This document shows, one piece after another, positions 1 to 11,700 of a stretch of DNA of 64,000 nt (the first letter of the stretch is position 1; each line of letters begins with the position of its first letter). A program made the position numbers and the translations under genes. The notes beneath the pieces are model-generated. The model did no database searches and was not told the origin of the DNA. It saw nothing but the letters and a program-made list of their open reading frames with translations. This stretch comes from Cyclospora cayetanensis (Eukaryota; Apicomplexa; Conoidasida; Eucoccidiorida; Eimeriidae), in the NCBI RefSeq assembly GCF_002999335.1, contig NW_020312667.1:124001-188000 (forward strand), in the 5' to 3' direction.

Positions 1-3000
1 ATCGCTGCCTACTGCTGCCAACTGAGGCTTTGACTTGAATTCGTGAGCCTTGCGGCAGCCTCCCCAGCGGCCTGCGCACGCGCGACCTCCATCTGCAGCC
101 CATCTGCCCCCCGCAAAAACAGTCCCTGCTGTCTCCCGGCAACAAGCATCTAGGGTTAGACAATGGTGCAGCCATCGGGACTTGTCGCGGAGTCGACGGC
201 TCTGAATAAGCTTCAGCCTCTCCTTGCGTAAGGCGAAAGGTTGCGGTATCTCCCTGAGAAGCGTGCAGGTTGATATGAAGCGTTGAAAGACTCCCCTCAG
301 ACAAGGACAAGTGCGCGATGATGCAGCGTCTGTATGCTGCATCTGCTTCAGGCACGCTACAAGACCGAAGCCCCCCAACCTCCATAGCCGCCTCCGTTGG
401 GCCCCTCGGCTCTGACGCCTCCGCAGGTGCCTTATCTAGTGCACTTGATAACGTCTCCGAGCGCGTAGGTTTCTGGTCCTCCGCTCCAACTTCGAACACT
501 CCCAGTTTTTCCTCAACAAGCTGGATACAGTCCTTGCTGACAAGGGTGCCCTGCCTCTCGTGCGAGCTCTGACGGCTGGCAACGCGCGATGTCTGCTCCC
601 CAGCTTCTCCCTCTAGAGTGACCGCCTTGCCGTCATCAACGCAACGTCTAAAACCTGAGCATGCAACTGAAGCCCTGCCATCCAGGCTCCAAAGCGAGAG
701 ATTCTCCCCATGCATGCCAGACTGCCACGATGTTTGTGTCTCGCAGCCCTGCGGGCCCTTCGCCTGCTCCGTTTTCTCGCTGCTGCTGCTGCCGCCGCAC
801 GACACCTCTTCCCCAGACTCGACTGCTGCTCTGGCCTCAACATCTTTTTGGTTAGCCTCCAAAGACGCGTGCTCTACACCTGCTGAATGTGTGAAAGAGC
901 CTCTGAACTCCCAAATCGACATATCCCCGTGCAACCATGTCTTTAGAGGCCCACCATCGCTGCTCTGGCCCTCCTGCGGCTCCTGGCCGACCTGACAGCT
1001 ACTGCTTGTCAACAGCTCCCCTGCATGCTCTGCCTCTCCATCCCCCGCGTGCTCCGCCTCCCCTCCCACAGCGTCCCCCTCCAACGCCTCAGCAGCATCC
1101 TGGAAAGAATTCCCTCCTTCTTCATCTTCCAGATTCTCAGAGCCAAAGGAGGCCCACAACGATGGACAGTCCTGCGAGCTGGACAGGGGCAGCTTGTCAC
1201 TCTCATCTTCCTGATTGTTCTGCGAGATCTGACGGCTACCGTCGTGCGACGCCCTCCCCTCTGCCCTTGTAGACTCAGGCACCTCGCCATGCGCCCCCTC
1301 TGCAGCATCGTGGTAGCTCTCAAGGGGTATGCTGGGAGTGTGGCTTCGCTGGCTGCTCTCAGGTCCCTGTTTCAGCTGCACCATATCTGCCGTTGGAGGG
1401 CCGCTGCAGCACGAGCACCGCTCTACCTCTGTTGACTCGGATGCTGCCGTGTTTTGCAAGGTTTTGAGCGCTGCTGTGGACGGCTCCCCAGACTCACGCA
1501 GATGCCAACGTGTCAAAGGCTCTTGCAAAACGGCCTGAAGAAGTTCTTGGCGCTTCCCGCCCTCACCACATCGAGAAAAGCTCTGACAGATGCCACATTG
1601 CGAAAAAGGCTGCCCTTCGTGCGTCGTATCTAAGGATGCCTTCCGGTCAACTATTTCTGAGGCATCTTGGAAGCGTACAGCACCGTTTTCATGTAGCTGC
1701 GCACGAGAGTCACCCAAGACACAACGCGATGCAACAACATGCAAGTTGGATTCGCGGCAATGGTAACTGCTCTCGCAGTTCGGGGCCTCTTGGGCCTCAT
1801 ATAAGGAGCTCTGACGGCTGCTCTTACGGAACGATTGCCCCGGTAACTCCACGTTTTTACCACCACCGACATCTGAGCCATCTAGTAAGCAGCTGGGCCC
1901 CCCCTCTGGCTCAGCAGCAGAGTTCCCGCAGCTGTCCACTAAGGAAAGTCCATAGTCACTCGACTGGCGCGCCTCGTGCGACTGCCCCTTCTGGCATGCC
2001 GCTTCAGCGGTACGAAAAATCTCAGAACTGTAGCCACGCATTTCGTTCCCCTGCGACTCCACAGGCTTCCCGTCCTCAACCTCCCCCACTTCCTGGAAAT
2101 TCTCTGGATCCTCACTAGCCTCGGTTGTACAGTACAACAGACCCCATGCCGGCGAAGCCTCATGCAAATATGTCTTTAGAGGCCCACCATCGCTGCTCTG
2201 GCCCTCCTGCGGCTCCTGGCCGACCTGACAGCTACTGCTTGCCAACAGCTCCCCTGCATGTTCAGCCTCTCCTTCCCCTGCATGCTCAGCCTCTCCTTCC
2301 ACTGCGTACTCAGCCTCTCCTCCCACCGCACGCTCAGCCTCTCCTTCCCCTGCGTGCTCCGCCTCCCCTCCCACAGCGTCCCCCTCCAACGCCTCAGCAG
2401 CATCCTGGAAAGACGTCCCTCCTTCTTCATCTTCCAGATTCTCAGAGCCAAAGGAGGCCCACAACGATGGACAGTCCTGCGAGCTGGACAGGGGCTGCTT
2501 GTCACTCTCATCTTCCTGATTGTTCTGCGAGATCTGACGGCTACCGTCGTGCGACGCCCTCCCCTCTGTGTCAGGTAGCAAGACGGAAGATGAGAGGGAG
2601 CTGCACTCTAGGAGCTCCGAAACTTTCTCCTGCCGCTCTATCAGAAAGGGTGTTAGCGGTGTGGCAGACGTCTCATCAACCAGAACTTTCGCCCCACCAC
2701 ACTGATCCTCCTCATCATTCGAGGTAAAGCATTGCTCTTCTGCCCCCGGATACATGGCCATCAACAACGCGCAAGCGCCTTCTTTCGTTTCGCCCAAAGA
2801 CTGCTCTTGAGGGTCCACGTGCACAATACCGTCCCTCTCAGCGCCCTCGAGGCTCCCGGACTGACGCCTCTTGGATTTTTGCTTAACCGCCTTTCTTCTG
2901 TCTTTCGGGTCAAACAGAGCGGCAAGACGCCCCAATTTCTTCACAGGCGTACCCGATGCCTCCGTTATATGCTTGCCAACGGGAGAGGACCCCTTGAAAG

Positions 3001-5710
3001 CCAGAGGCAAGTCTTTCTCCAAACCCTCTGAATCGACTGCCCAAGTGTCAGTAGGTACAAGAAGCGCATGCAGTGCTGCCGAGCCTTCCTTTTGCGTTGC
3101 TGCCTCTCCCCCCTCTCCATCCCTCGCCAATTCAGGCACAGGCGGGCACCCTGATAGCCCGTTTAATGGCTCATCCGTGCAGCTCTCTACCATCGCTGCG
3201 GCCATGTTGTCAAAGCCCGTCGGCTGCAGTCTCTTAAGTTCTTTACGTTGAATAAGGCCCCAGTTCGCTGCGTCAAGGCCGCTTGAGCCCGCACTCGCAG
3301 GCTGCCGCTCTCCGTCTCCGTCAGGCAGAGACTCCCATACTACCACAGAATTCCTGGTGTGCTCTGCAGAGCTATCTGCGTTCTGAATTTTTTGAGCTGC
3401 ACCAGGGACTGAGTCGTCTATACAGTGGACGGAGGTGCGACTGCAGGATGCGTCGGATGCCTCCGACGACGACGGCCCTCGACACGGGAGCTCACTATGA
3501 GGCCCTCCGCTGTTGAAACGGGTTGCACTGATATCGCTGCAGCTCAAGCACCCGTTGCTTTCCGCGCTCTCGGCATCTCCCTCCTCTGCTCCACAAGGAG
3601 ACGGCATCACCGCCTTCTCAGAAAGGCATTCAGACCCGACATCAGCACTCTCCTCTTCCTCAAAAGATCCTTCCACTAGCGCAGCTGCAGAGCTACTGCA
3701 TGCTGCTGAATTCTCAAATTCCGTCAAGCTGCTAAGACTGCTTTGGCTGCTGCTGCGTCTTTTACAGATGCCGTTAGAGCTGGGCCACTCCCCGCTACGA
3801 GCGCTGCTGCAACAGCTGCTGCAGCTGCTTCCCCTGCTGCAGCAGCTATTTCCCCTGCTGCAGCAGCTGCTTCCCCTGCTGCAGCAGCTATTTCCCCTGC
3901 TGCAGCAGCTGCTTCCCCTGCTGCAGCAGCTGCCCTCCCTGCTGCAGCAGCTACTTCCCCTGCTGCAGCAGCCGCTTCCCCTGCTGCAGCCCCCACTTGA
4001 GCCGCTGCTGCTGGAACTGCTACAGCTGCCACTGCTGCTACTCCTGCTTCGGTTGCAACTGCCGCGGTGGCTAGGCCCGCTGCAACTGAGGATCGTGTTA
4101 TTGTGAGTATGTTCACTACACTCGCTGCTTCCCATACTGCACATCTTGTTGGAACTCGAGGCCCCTTCGACGGCATCTGGACTGACAGTATTTCTTGTTT
4201 TTGCTGGCACTTTTAGAGTCCCCTGCTCTTCGTTGCACGTGCAAGTATCCGCTTCTCTCACCGTGCATGTTGCCACTCTTGTGGGAGCTTCTACGTAGCT
4301 GCACACAGCTCCATAGCCCTGGAACCCCTCAGCAGACTTTGTGGCCGCTACCAGGTGCTGAGAACGCTCCTGCCAATCGCAAGAAGCCCAGCTCGTACTT
4401 CTTCTCTTGGCCCCTCTCGCAGCGAATTCTCTCCCGGCTGGCGCCTCCACAGTAGTGACATCAGCACATGTCTCACTTGCCGGCCAAGCTCTGTGTCTCT
4501 CTGGCACTCCCATGAACAGCGAGGCTCCAGCCCCGCATTCGACGACGAAAGCGCGAGTGTCTACAGCCCCCCAAGAGGAAGACCTACATGGCGCCTCTTC
4601 TCCAGAGTCTACTGATGCAGGAGGTTCCAGACGAGGTAGCAACTTCGCGGATGCCTTCAACGCCTCCTTGCCGGGCAGAGCTTCCTCAGTGTCTCTGCTG
4701 CGACGCGAGCAGCCAAGATGCACCAAGGAAGAGACATGCGCCGGTCCGAAGGGAGACACCCCATGCAGAGCAGGGTTTCCAGCACAGGACTGGCTGCCCT
4801 CGCCGCTTGGCACGTCCTCCGCTAACAACCTTGACGGCCAAACTGTACATGTCATGTTGTCTGTGCGAAGGGTAGAGCTACGGCACCAGGAAGGACCCAC
4901 AACAGCAGCCTTCCGCACGAGCAGACTCCTAGAATCTTGCTCGCCTACGGTTCCTTCTGGTTGAAGGGGCCCTCTCATGGGCGCCCCGCAGAACCTGCCC
5001 GAAGCAGACCGCTGGGAGCGCAGCGAGTGAGTTCTCACACCCGAAGCCGTGCATTCTCGAGCAGGCCTTCCAGGTAGCTCAGGAGAAGAGGCATTCCTCT
5101 GTGCACTGGCGACTGTGTCATCCCCACAGGCCCCAAAGGATGATCTTCGGTGCACCAGATCAAGTCCATCTGCAGTTGTGGGAAGCACCAGGCTGAAAGA
5201 AGACGCCCCGCAGAATTTTTTTTCTTTCCCTTCGAATCGCTCTTGCGAACCACTGCGCCCACTGCAGGCACTCAAGTACTCCTCCTCGCCGTTCGGCGAG
5301 CCCCACACACTGCCCCTGGATGCCAAGCCACAGCTGCTAGCCGAGAGAGAAGGGTTCTCCAGGCTGCTCTGCTTTTCAGGCGGAGATGAATGCAGAATAA
5401 AAGTGCTGTCCTGAGGGCCTCCGAAAACCCTCAGATCTTCACAACTGCTTGCAAGCCGGCGGTTCTTGGGAGTCTCTCGAGCCTTCCGAAACGGTGGGAA
5501 TGAGCCACACCGCCGCTGATGCGATTTTCCTCTCAGCAGTCCCCCCTCGTTTCCTGCCTCCACGAGGGAAATTTCCGCATCATCCGTCGAACACCGCCTT
5601 GGACTGCCAAGAGAGAGGTGAGACGGCGCGGGGGGCCCGCTCCCCCCTTCAGAGGGGGAACCGTGTAGGGCGTTTGGAAAGCACCCTCTGGACTGCCACC
5701 ACCGGAACAT
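1..5710 (-). CDS. Giant Ser/Cys/Glu-rich orphan protein, 3' end outside window
   Basis: Read on the minus strand from the ATG at 5710-5708, the frame stays open to base 1: about 1,903 codons without a stop, checked line by line. In-frame stops lie just upstream (5744-5746, 5759-5761), so the ATG is a reasonable start, though an upstream exon is possible. The protein begins MFRWWQSRGCFPN. It is hydrophilic and rich in Ser, Glu, Gly, Ala and Cys. It contains a 7-residue Ser/Cys array (3,815-3,990), a cluster of 8-residue Glu/Ala/His repeats (about 2,250-2,365) and a duplicated module (936-1,262 and 2,169-2,568). A short basic stretch follows the motif KKLGRLAALFDPKDRRK (about 2,880-2,940). I see no signal peptide, membrane segment or known domain. 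Open plus-strand frames here are leucine- or alanine-rich shadows of the triplet repeats. Function unknown; it is probably a lineage-specific coccidian protein. Confidence 0.75.
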   Translation of the reverse strand, partial: MFRWWQSRGCFPNALHGSPSEGGSGPPAPSHLSLGSPRRCSTDDAEISLVEAGNEGGLLRGKSHQRRCGSFPPFRKARETPKNRRLASSCEDLRVFGGPQDSTFILHSSPPEKQSSLENPSLSASSCGLASRGSVWGSPNGEEEYLSACSGRSGSQERFEGKEKKFCGASSFSLVLPTTADGLDLVHRRSSFGACGDDTVASAQRNASSPELPGRPARECTASGVRTHSLRSQRSASGRFCGAPMRGPLQPEGTVGEQDSRSLLVRKAAVVGPSWCRSSTLRTDNMTCTVWPSRLLAEDVPSGEGSQSCAGNPALHGVSPFGPAHVSSLVHLGCSRRSRDTEEALPGKEALKASAKLLPRLEPPASVDSGEEAPCRSSSWGAVDTRAFVVECGAGASLFMGVPERHRAWPASETCADVTTVEAPAGREFAARGAKRRSTSWASCDWQERSQHLVAATKSAEGFQGYGAVCSYVEAPTRVATCTVREADTCTCNEEQGTLKVPAKTRNTVSPDAVEGASSSNKMCSMGSSECSEHTHNNTILSCSGPSHRGSCNRSRSSSSGSCSSSSSSGSSGGCSRGSGCCSRGSSCCSREGSCCSRGSSCCSRGNSCCSRGSSCCSRGNSCCSRGSSCSSCCSSARSGEWPSSNGICKRRSSSQSSLSSLTEFENSAACSSSAAALVEGSFEEEESADVGSECLSEKAVMPSPCGAEEGDAESAESNGCLSCSDISATRFNSGGPHSELPCRGPSSSEASDASCSRTSVHCIDDSVPGAAQKIQNADSSAEHTRNSVVVWESLPDGDGERQPASAGSSGLDAANWGLIQRKELKRLQPTGFDNMAAAMVESCTDEPLNGLSGCPPVPELARDGEGGEAATQKEGSAALHALLVPTDTWAVDSEGLEKDLPLAFKGSSPVGKHITEASGTPVKKLGRLAALFDPKDRRKAVKQKSKRRQSGSLEGAERDGIVHVDPQEQSLGETKEGACALLMAMYPGAEEQCFTSNDEEDQCGGAKVLVDETSATPLTPFLIERQEKVSELLECSSLSSSVLLPDTEGRASHDGSRQISQNNQEDESDKQPLSSSQDCPSLWASFGSENLEDEEGGTSFQDAAEALEGDAVGGEAEHAGEGEAERAVGGEAEYAVEGEAEHAGEGEAEHAGELLASSSCQVGQEPQEGQSSDGGPLKTYLHEASPAWGLLYCTTEASEDPENFQEVGEVEDGKPVESQGNEMRGYSSEIFRTAEAACQKGQSHEARQSSDYGLSLVDSCGNSAAEPEGGPSCLLDGSDVGGGKNVELPGQSFRKSSRQSSLYEAQEAPNCESSYHCRESNLHVVASRCVLGDSRAQLHENGAVRFQDASEIVDRKASLDTTHEGQPFSQCGICQSFSRCGEGGKRQELLQAVLQEPLTRWHLRESGEPSTAALKTLQNTAASESTEVERCSCCSGPPTADMVQLKQGPESSQRSHTPSIPLESYHDAAEGAHGEVPESTRAEGRASHDGSRQISQNNQEDESDKLPLSSSQDCPSLWASFGSENLEDEEGGNSFQDAAEALEGDAVGGEAEHAGDGEAEHAGELLTSSSCQVGQEPQEGQSSDGGPLKTWLHGDMSIWEFRGSFTHSAGVEHASLEANQKDVEARAAVESGEEVSCGGSSSSEKTEQAKGPQGCETQTSWQSGMHGENLSLWSLDGRASVACSGFRRCVDDGKAVTLEGEAGEQTSRVASRQSSHERQGTLVSKDCIQLVEEKLGVFEVGAEDQKPTRSETLSSALDKAPAEASEPRGPTEAAMEVGGLRSCSVPEADAAYRRCIIAHLSLSEGSLSTLHINLHASQGDTATFRLTQGEAEAYSEPSTPRQVPMAAPLSNPRCLLPGDSRDCFCGGQMGCRWRSRVRRPLGRLPQGSRIQVKASVGSSRQR
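936..1262 (-). repeat. Duplicated coding module, copy B
   Basis: Nearly identical to 2,169-2,568 in direct orientation and in the same reading frame of the giant protein. It carries the motifs QISQNNQEDESDK, DCPSLWASFGSENLEDEEGG and SSDGGPLKT. This copy has a single 24-bp unit where the other has four, which accounts for the length difference. Confidence 0.85.
2169..2568 (-). repeat. Duplicated coding module, copy A, with four 24-bp units
   Basis: Partner of 936-1,262. Between about 2,258 and 2,360 it contains four imperfect 24-bp units (plus strand: ctcagcctctccttcccctg followed by a variable last tetramer), each coding for an 8-residue unit of the type EGEAEHAG. Three extra units (72 bp) explain why it is longer than copy B. 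Confidence 0.85.
3815..3990 (-). repeat. 21-bp tandem repeat coding a Ser/Cys array
   Basis: About eight copies of a 21-bp unit built on CTG/CAG triplets (plus strand ctgctgcagcagctgcttcc type). In the open minus frame each unit reads as a variant of RGSSCCS, so the triplet repeat gives Ser and Cys instead of Gln. The other frames would give poly-Ala or poly-Leu. Confidence 0.8.
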
Positions 5711-5776
5711 GGCAGCGGCGGCAGCCCCCTCATTTGAAGCCGGCTAGTCCGTGCGCAGCTACTGCCAGCAGCACAT

Positions 5777-8700
5777 GTGTACTTGCGCTGAGGGATTAAC
5801 AGGGTGTTACAGGGACTAAGGAACTTCAGGTTGCTAGGAAACGTACCTACATGCGGCAAGAGGCGAAGCCCAAGGTGCAGAAAATGACGCAAAGTCCTTT
5901 TTCGGGGCCAAGGGCATCAAGTTAGGGCGCCTGCAACAATTAGCGACCACTCAGAACTGAAGCTATGCATCCCTTATTGCCAAACCCCAACAGATATCGC
6001 AAATAGACACTCATCCTATCTGAATGGATGGACACTTTCTGACCACAGTTCACGAAAAAACAACGAGCCGATGCGACAGGCTCGTGGCTGGCGGAGCTCA
6101 AGCTAAAACAACAGGATCCAGAGCCAACCGCAGACTCGTATCTATGCAAAATCATGTAGATGTGTTACGGTGAGGAAGAGCTTTGAAGAAGCATAGGCTG
6201 GCACTCTTGGTACCGGGAGTGGAAGGGGATGCACGGTTTAGGCCTTGGCGGAGCAAATGAGGGAGAAACGCTCACGTACTAGTGCCAGACCCATGCCCAT
6301 GTAATCTAGTTTTGTCCTTCGCACTTTAGTGCCAAAATTCCAAAGAAGTTGGGAGAAAACGGAGGCTAATCCCGCGTCTCGTGTGAGGCCGCTGCTTGAG
6401 TCGATTCAACAACAGCCACGAACGTGGCCTCTGCTCAATGAAGCGATACCAACCTCAGAATCCAGGAAGAATTGTTCTAGTTGATTCCAAAAGCAATAAA
6501 TCGAGCTGTTAATCCTTGAGATTAACGCAAAATAATTCACCATGTTCCCAGCGAACAACAAGCCGTCGCCACCGTTACTCCTAGTCCATAAATGTGAAAC
6601 CAGGACCAATGTAGGGAAAGAAAATGGCGGCTTAGGGACACAACATTCTCACTTTTACATGTATATATGTCATAAGCTCTCAAGGATTGGCCCAAGGTTC
6701 ATGTTTTACTGCTACACATGCAGATCAGTACCCCTCACCTACCCTTGACTCGCCACAACAACTGCACAAATGGACAGAACTAAGATGCGGCACAAAGAGT
6801 GAGAGCAAACCAAGTATACACTAAACATGCATTCATACTGTGCAAAATGCTTGTATGGGAATCCAGAAGTGCTAAGGAATCGCTGTGGTTATCTCCAAAT
6901 CCAGTTAGTTCCATCTCATGAGAGCAGCCACACCATGGTTCCTTCAAGGGAAAAAGAAAAGTAACGAGCTCCTGAGATTGCCGTATCGTCCTTGATTTAC
7001 ACCACATCTGTGGCTGGTTTTTACCCTCATGTATACAGAGTAGCCTACAGAAGCGCTGTTTGATGCAAGCCCAAATGTGCATGAATGTACGGTGCCACGC
7101 TAGACACAAAGCCTTCTGCTGCGTTCTTCATCTATATTGAGGAAGAAATAGTGGTTAAATCCGCTCTGGTACCTGATTTGTTGCATAGCAGGGTTGGCGC
7201 AGCTTTTTATTACACTGTGCTCCTGTGAGCTTGGGCAATAGGCTCCATTGCAATGTTCAATTAAAGGTCTCCGTACGGAAACACTAAGTTCTAGACTCGA
7301 AACAAGCTTAGTAGCAAGCTCTAAAAAGCTTTTACGCCTTCCCCTGCCTGCGACCTTCGGGTTTCCGAAATTAAGGGAGGTGAACAGCTAGGTTGTTCTT
7401 AGGCCCTCATGCATCCTAGCACTCATAGCTAGCTGGACACAGCAACCAAAAAACACACGCACTGCATTGCGTCTTGCTGATTTGATTTAAAAGCACTCTA
7501 CAGGATGGCAGATATGAGAACAGTCAAACCAATTAGCCACAGGTGTGGTTAAAAGTATTGAAGTGTAGCTTAGCATGCTACTTCTTACCCCTTGTTTCGA
7601 ACGCATACTTGTACGTCGATACGAGCTGCATGCAGGACAGCTGGAGGATTCCTGCCCTATAGCCATTCACCAGGCAGGAAGTGACGCGAGAACGATGCAA
7701 ACAAGAAAAGTATGAGCATTTACCCTAAAGTGGAACTTACGGAAAGACTAGACACTAGTCAACAGAGAATGAGCGACCAAACCAACACGACCGAGTTTGC
7801 GGTGTTGTCTCACCTGTGTCAGAGTGTTGAGCCGTGTGACCCTGCTGCTACAAGAAAGCACGGAACAACTTGAAGTTGTGATGAGAACAATTCAAATGAA
7901 CACTAGTTCAGCTGTGCTAAAGCACCTCATTAAGCAATAGATGCATGCAGGTACAGCTCTGATATCAAGCATGGTCGAAATCGAAGCCCAAAACAGGGCA
8001 GAAGAAGAAACATAGGGACAACCTTCCTGTGTGTGCCGGCTCTGAGTGTGGCTGCCCATGAAATAAAGTATACAATTGCCCTGTCAATAATAACGGGGAA
8101 CGCTTCGAGGAAAACCCATAGGTGTAGGTAGCTGCTTCAGGCAAAATATGCGTTTGAGGCGGGAAAGGGGAGCAAATAACCGACTGCGAGGGAAAAGGTC
8201 CACGGTGACTAGCTCTACTAACTAACCAGAGCTGCGAGTTTCTCGGCATGCAACTGATTCTACATCTGCTCAATGACTAGCCACTGCGGTTGGTGTTCCT
8301 CAATCGATCTCAAAACGATTTCTTTCACTGTGTAAGCATCGCTCACTCGTATCTAGAATGTAATGCATCAACGGTTTCCTGTGCATCTAACGCCTCCACA
8401 CGGATCGCTTGCCTGCGATAAAAGTCAGCGAGAGATCCGGAGGTTATGACATACCTTCAGGAGGCCAATATTGTTAGCTCTGTGTCATCTCAAGCTTTTT
8501 GAGGAATATGTAGAGAAATAAATGACATCGATTCATGCAAAGACAGCAGATGATCCTAGCAACCTGGCCGCAAACTTCCTCACTTAGTTACCATCTGATG
8601 CACGTTGGAGAGCCTGCCAATTAACCGAAATCGTGGCTCTAGACGCGAAATATATTGCCGGCAGCCACTTACCTTATTTACCTTTTTGGTTGTCATAAGC

Positions 8701-11700
8701 TTTGTGCATAGTTGGCGTGCACTACCCAGCTGTGCTCTGAAACCCTCTGCTCCTGTAGGTAACTACCGATCGGGGCCCACCAGATACAGGTCCGACTAGA
8801 CAAGACATTCCTCATAGTAAGCCACGAAACACGGAGAACAACGGATGCGTGAGTGCAGCGACGTGCTAAAAAGTCTTTCAGCACAGGGAAAAAGAGTCAG
8901 GTCAGGAAATCGGATTTGTGTGGGCATAGAGTTGCACCTAGCACAAAAACTTTTGCTGGCACGCCCTGTCTGCTCGTCTGCCTTAGGACCGTACAAAGTG
9001 GCCGTTTAGTGGTTAAATGTAGGCGGCTCAACAAGCCACACCACTGTGTATTAAAGACCTTTAAGTTAGATTTGTAGTGGTAACTTCGGGAAATTCATGA
9101 AGCTTCCACACATGAGCTGACAAAGAATAAGAGAGTCTTTTACTCGTGAAAGAGCTGGAACAAGGGTGACGTGGACATGTTTGCTAAGGCTGTCTACAGC
9201 GACGTAGATATCATCCTGACACTTCGTTTTTGGCTATTCAATAATATATTTCATGGAGTGATCACTCCAAAACCGTTCAGGAACCGGTGTTCTTTGAAAA
9301 AGGCTGGCTTTAGAAGAATTGAGCAGCTGCAGCTGCTGGTAATCTAAGCACGACAGTGCATACTACACTGTTGCGGGATGCATCCGAGGCCCTGAAAGTC
9401 GCCATAGAACTTTTCGTACTGTATTTTAATTACACCATGTGCAGAAGATATGATTATGGGCTATGCGCAAAATTGCACTCCGGAGCAAAGTCAGTATGTG
9501 CGACTAACCGTCTCCCCGCATTGTTTTGAACCAGAGCAAGTCACGCTTGATGTGCTCGTACTTTGAGCCTTTGCCAATCCCTTTTAGCAATAGTCTAGGA
9601 TGTCCTGCAGTCAAAAGAAAACGATTTCGACAACTTACACAAGATGCACGGGACATCTTGGACTAAATGCATTATCTTCGCAAGCTGAATTGCTGGGTCG
9701 CCACTAACGCGTTCCGGGGACCACGCTGTGATGCTCTGAATACGCTTTACTGTGAAGTCGTTCCTTAGGAAGCACCCTGGCTGGCGAACGTCTCCAGGGT
9801 TATCGAAGTCGAAATCTCTTTTCAATACGAATTAAGCTTGGTATTCCGTGTGGACGACAAAGAGACGCCCATCTATATAAAAGAGGCTTTTTTGAGCCAC
9901 GGCCACAGCACAATAAATTTTGTTCTTATCGAAAACCACTGCTCGGTTCCGCTGAAGCAGTGAGAATAATAAATATTTTGATGCTTTAAAAACTCGTAGC
10001 CTGCTCGGGAATAACTCCACTCACCTCTACGTCACTAGTTATATTTTTTGGCAGTAAATAAGGCTCATTATCAGGCAGTGCCGATTCCGGAGGCGTTGCC
10101 GGGAGGTGGATTAGTATCGTTGCTACAGCATCACGGTCCTCTGTCCAGGTGACCGACGGCTTCGCCTCAAGTAGATCAGACGCATGATGAGCTTACCCAA
10201 TAAATTCAGGACTAAAGGTTTGGCAATACAATGCGAGCCCACAGAGCTCCGCGAAATGTTCTTTGAATCGCGTAAAGTAAAGGGCACACCTTGCTTGCTT
10301 TGAGTTTTGCCGCATCTGACTCTAGTTTCTGCAGCCGGAGCACGCAATCTTAGAAGAACGAGTGATAGTATGAGAACAAACAACTGTATACCTTCAAATA
10401 CTACTGCATCTCACACATCAGCTGAGGTGTACACCTCAGAGCTGGCCGTGTTCTTGAACTTTCAGGCTGCGAACTAAGATATCGTCCAGAGACACACCCA
10501 TCCAGCCATCCTAGGTAGGCTCACATGGGTCCCAATCAGATTGCAGCTATAGTCCAGCTGAGGCACTGCCACGTCCAAAAGGCATAACGGTATACCCGAG
10601 TTTGCGAGGGTGAGTATGAAACGCCGACTTGCGCATCTCATCAGCGTGTATGAGGATATTAAAGAGAGCGCATGTGAAGTCAAATGTCATGTAAAGTGTG
10701 TATCGTCGTAGCTTATCAAGCCACTCGCCACCAAGGACTGTCAGGAGCTTTTGTTTTACAGTGATCTTGTGAGTGCCTTCAAGCTAACACACATGCGCCA
10801 CCTTCCATCCTTTCCGGACATCAGCACAGGAGATCATCCCAATGCGCTGGTTAATTCCTCTGCTTTGCCTTTTCCAACAGATCATCACTCTGCCCCTTAA
10901 ACTTTACTTTATGCTGTGGGGCTTCCAACAGCGCGTACGGTAGTGTGGGGTAGATCCCGGTTACAGCTCAATACGTGGACTGGAGGAAGAGCATATTGTC
11001 TGCCTGCTTGCACCTCGTCATTATTTAGCGCATGAATAACCTTCTTAAGATTTATTAATTTGCCCTGCTTATCTAAGAATGTCATCGAAAATCCTTAATA
11101 ATTAGCCATTCGCAGAGCCTAAAAGAAATGCAGGCCCAAAGCAATTTTCTTATTGCGCTGCTCAATCGATGGTCTACAGACTCTGCCCCACAATGATGAG
11201 CCACCAACTCTACCCTCTACCTAAGGTAAACTGACCATTTCTGAGGAAACCAGGATTTCCTTGTTTCTAGAGCTGCCCAGCAAACCAGCTTCCACAGCGA
11301 GCAGCTGTGGCTGTTTGTGCACCTACAACTGAGTCATCATGAAGTACCCACGAAAATATCAAGGTGCCGGATTTTAATTAAAAACTCCTGGAGTTGGTCC
11401 AGAATCTGATTTTAAGCATGAGTTAGCTGCCAATGTCGTGCCAGTTCTTGCGTTCTACCTTCCGTCAACAAAACTGTTTTTCGGGACTTTGTTAACGAGT
11501 GAGCATGCAGATTGGACTTTTGCTCCTCTTCCCGAATGATGAATCCGCGTTACACCCAGTGTGAAGTATAACTCTCAACTCATGACACCAATGCGAGCTT
11601 GAATCTACGCAGAGGTCCGTGATGGGCCCCCCCGGTACTACGATAGCCTCTGTGGACCCCTTTACTGCGCGACTTTCTGCGCATGAAACTTGCCTTTTCC

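Noticed and set aside
150..160. tagggtta resembling a telomere-like heptamer
   Set aside because: A single occurrence inside the coding frame; no array of TTTAGGG units was seen anywhere in the window.
318..4964. Many plus-strand open frames, including leucine- and alanine-rich ones at about 3,513-4,106 and 3,743-4,000
   Set aside because: They are antisense shadows of the long minus-strand frame and of its CTG/CAG repeats; each is short, broken and compositionally extreme.
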